From Ceratodon purpureus (lineage: Eukaryota; Streptophyta; Bryopsida; Pseudoditrichales; Ditrichaceae): 64,000 nt of DNA. Location of the stretch: assembly GCA_014871385.1 (NCBI GenBank), contig CM026426.1, positions 102,319,220 to 102,383,219 on the forward strand, read 5' to 3'. This document shows, piece after piece, positions 62,995 through 64,000 of the stretch. The translations under genes were made by a program, and so were the position numbers. The notes under the pieces are model-generated. The model was not told the DNA's origin. It worked only from the letters and a program-made list of their open reading frames with translations, and did no database searches. Position 1 is the stretch's first letter; each line of letters starts with the position of its first letter.

Positions 62995-64000
62995 CACCCT
63001 AAAGTAGTTATGATTCTCATTTCCAATTCGTCTCCGTGTATGTAAAGGATGAAATGTCACAATTGTAATGCTCAAAATATAACATGAAGAATGAAATGTT
63101 ACAAAAGAAATGCTCAAAATTTAGATTGCGCTGTAATTTATTTCTTAATCATTCAAAATCTCACATTTCCATAGCCGTATAACCTATTCTTTGGAGAGAT
63201 CCAGATACCATCTCTTGGAGAAATTTTCTCTCCTTCCGGCACATCCAAGACCTGATTCCCATTGGCCAATAGCAATGACTTCAACTGATCTAACTCAACG
63301 CAACTAAGTTCTCCAAGGGACGCTGTCTCTAACCTTTCATTGTAAATTGGATTTGCAAGTTTCCAAGAACTCTTAAAAACACTCTAGTTGATGTTGAACC
63401 GATTATCTTCGTATCCGTCCTTCGGACTCCAATGGCGACCCTCGTACGAAAAGTAATCCCACCTCACTTGCCGAAGGCATGCGTATTCAGGACTGCTGTC
63501 AATCTTACGGTTCCACCTCTTTGACACAACATGAGCGTTCTCGACGTCTTCAAACGTAATTACCGTCGGAGGAGTCCAACCGTGCATTGCACTACTACCT
63601 ATATGATCCCAGGGGTTGGGCCCATCCGCCATCCGCTAAAGCAAATCGTGTAAAATCGTTTCACAGGCAACGACCTCAAATGAATCGCCCATACCTTCAA
63701 ACAACTCCCTAGCAAGTACAAGCTCAAGTTCTACATAAATCATTGAGCTAATACAACTTCAAGGACGTCTGCTAAGGTTTATATGGATCGTTGCTTGACA
63801 CTTAAGCTAGAAATGGTCTTATCTAAAGACGGAGAATTCTTCGATCAAGACAAGCACCTTGACTTGGTATACATCTTGGTTTCAGCAACTCCATTATTGT
63901 ACACGAACTCTGAAATATGCCACGAACTTTTAGGACCATTTCTTTTTGCTGGTTTTGAATTTTCATATTCCTAGAATTATCTATATTATGTAATCAATAT
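62995..64000 (-). repeat. Inverted copy of the 23.65-24.73 kb segment
   Basis: The reverse complement matches 23650-24730 throughout, with small indels, up to the window edge. 63744-64000 holds the 5' flank of copy B, with no further gene. Confidence 0.75.
63153..63743 (-). pseudogene. F-box-like protein, copy B
   Basis: ATG 63743 (MIYVELELVLARELFEGM) aligned with copy A at 23908. TAG codons interrupt at about 63640 (where copy A has Lys AAG) and 63387 (where copy A has Trp TGG). The best conserved part reads MADGPNPWDHIGSSAMHGW, VITFEDVENAHVVSKRWN and SSPEYACLRQVRWDY. It continues past copy A's stop to a TGA at 63153-63155. The F-box reading is tentative. Similarity to copy A extends through both flanks, so this is a duplicated genomic segment rather than a retrocopy of the coding part. 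Confidence 0.4.

Overview
The window looks like a repeat-dominated stretch of a plant nuclear genome. Reasons: LTR retrotransposons with an initiator-Met-tRNA-type primer site (TGGTATCAGAGC), a hAT transposase of the plant BED/DUF659 type, GT..AG introns with plant-like consensus, TATA boxes and telobox (AACCCTAA) motifs, and no bacterial operon features. Protein style (giant Gag-Pol polyproteins, a divergent kinase, SWIM-domain and F-box-like relics) suggests a bryophyte, fern or streptophyte alga rather than a flowering plant, but the species cannot be fixed from the sequence. Almost every coding region is a transposable element or a decaying gene; no clearly intact housekeeping gene is present.

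Layout. 0-3.3 kb: 3' part of a Ty3/gypsy-type derivative (G1, + strand) in which protease is joined directly to a 3' coiled-coil domain. 3.3-5.4 kb: palindromic motifs, a two-exon gene end and the C-terminal half of an FCP1-like phosphatase gene (- strand). 5.4-13.7 kb: two related CGGA-rich elements meeting head-on at about 11.77 kb; the left one has an extra upstream ORF, gag with three zinc knuckles and protease but no reverse transcriptase. 13.7-14.6 kb: a small unknown gene with a telobox-rich upstream region. 14.6-20.0 kb: a complete Ty1/copia element with 139-bp LTRs, a 5-bp target duplication (CGAGG) and an antisense ORF resembling the RNase H1 hybrid-binding (viroplasmin) domain. 20-30 kb: relics of an unknown gene, an F-box-like gene, a multi-exon gene with DNA-methyltransferase-like motifs, a palindrome minisatellite, a tRNA-like SINE candidate and a SWIM zinc-finger gene.

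30.3-38.3 kb: a divergent protein kinase gene and a hAT transposase gene in the same orientation, with similar upstream regions and TATA boxes, bracketed by GGGCGCG-rich arrays; then a 143-bp minisatellite. 38.4-51.9 kb: a large gypsy-type element (G2, - strand) with mismatched LTRs. 51.9-63.0 kb: a related element (G3, - strand) cut off by G2. 63.0-64.0 kb: an inverted second copy of the F-box-like locus.

Three themes run through the window. (1) In G2 and G3 one reading frame continues past integrase into a region resembling the 'putative plant transposon protein' domain plus a coiled coil, so these elements appear to encode a single giant polyprotein; G1 supports this by joining protease to the same coiled coil in one frame. 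(2) The in-frame nonsense codons I counted are strongly skewed to TAG (25 TAG, 4 TAA, 4 TGA), as expected if CAG glutamine codons (a CHG methylation site) were lost by cytosine deamination. (3) A kinase gene shares promoter architecture and flanking arrays with a hAT transposase gene and may be hAT cargo.
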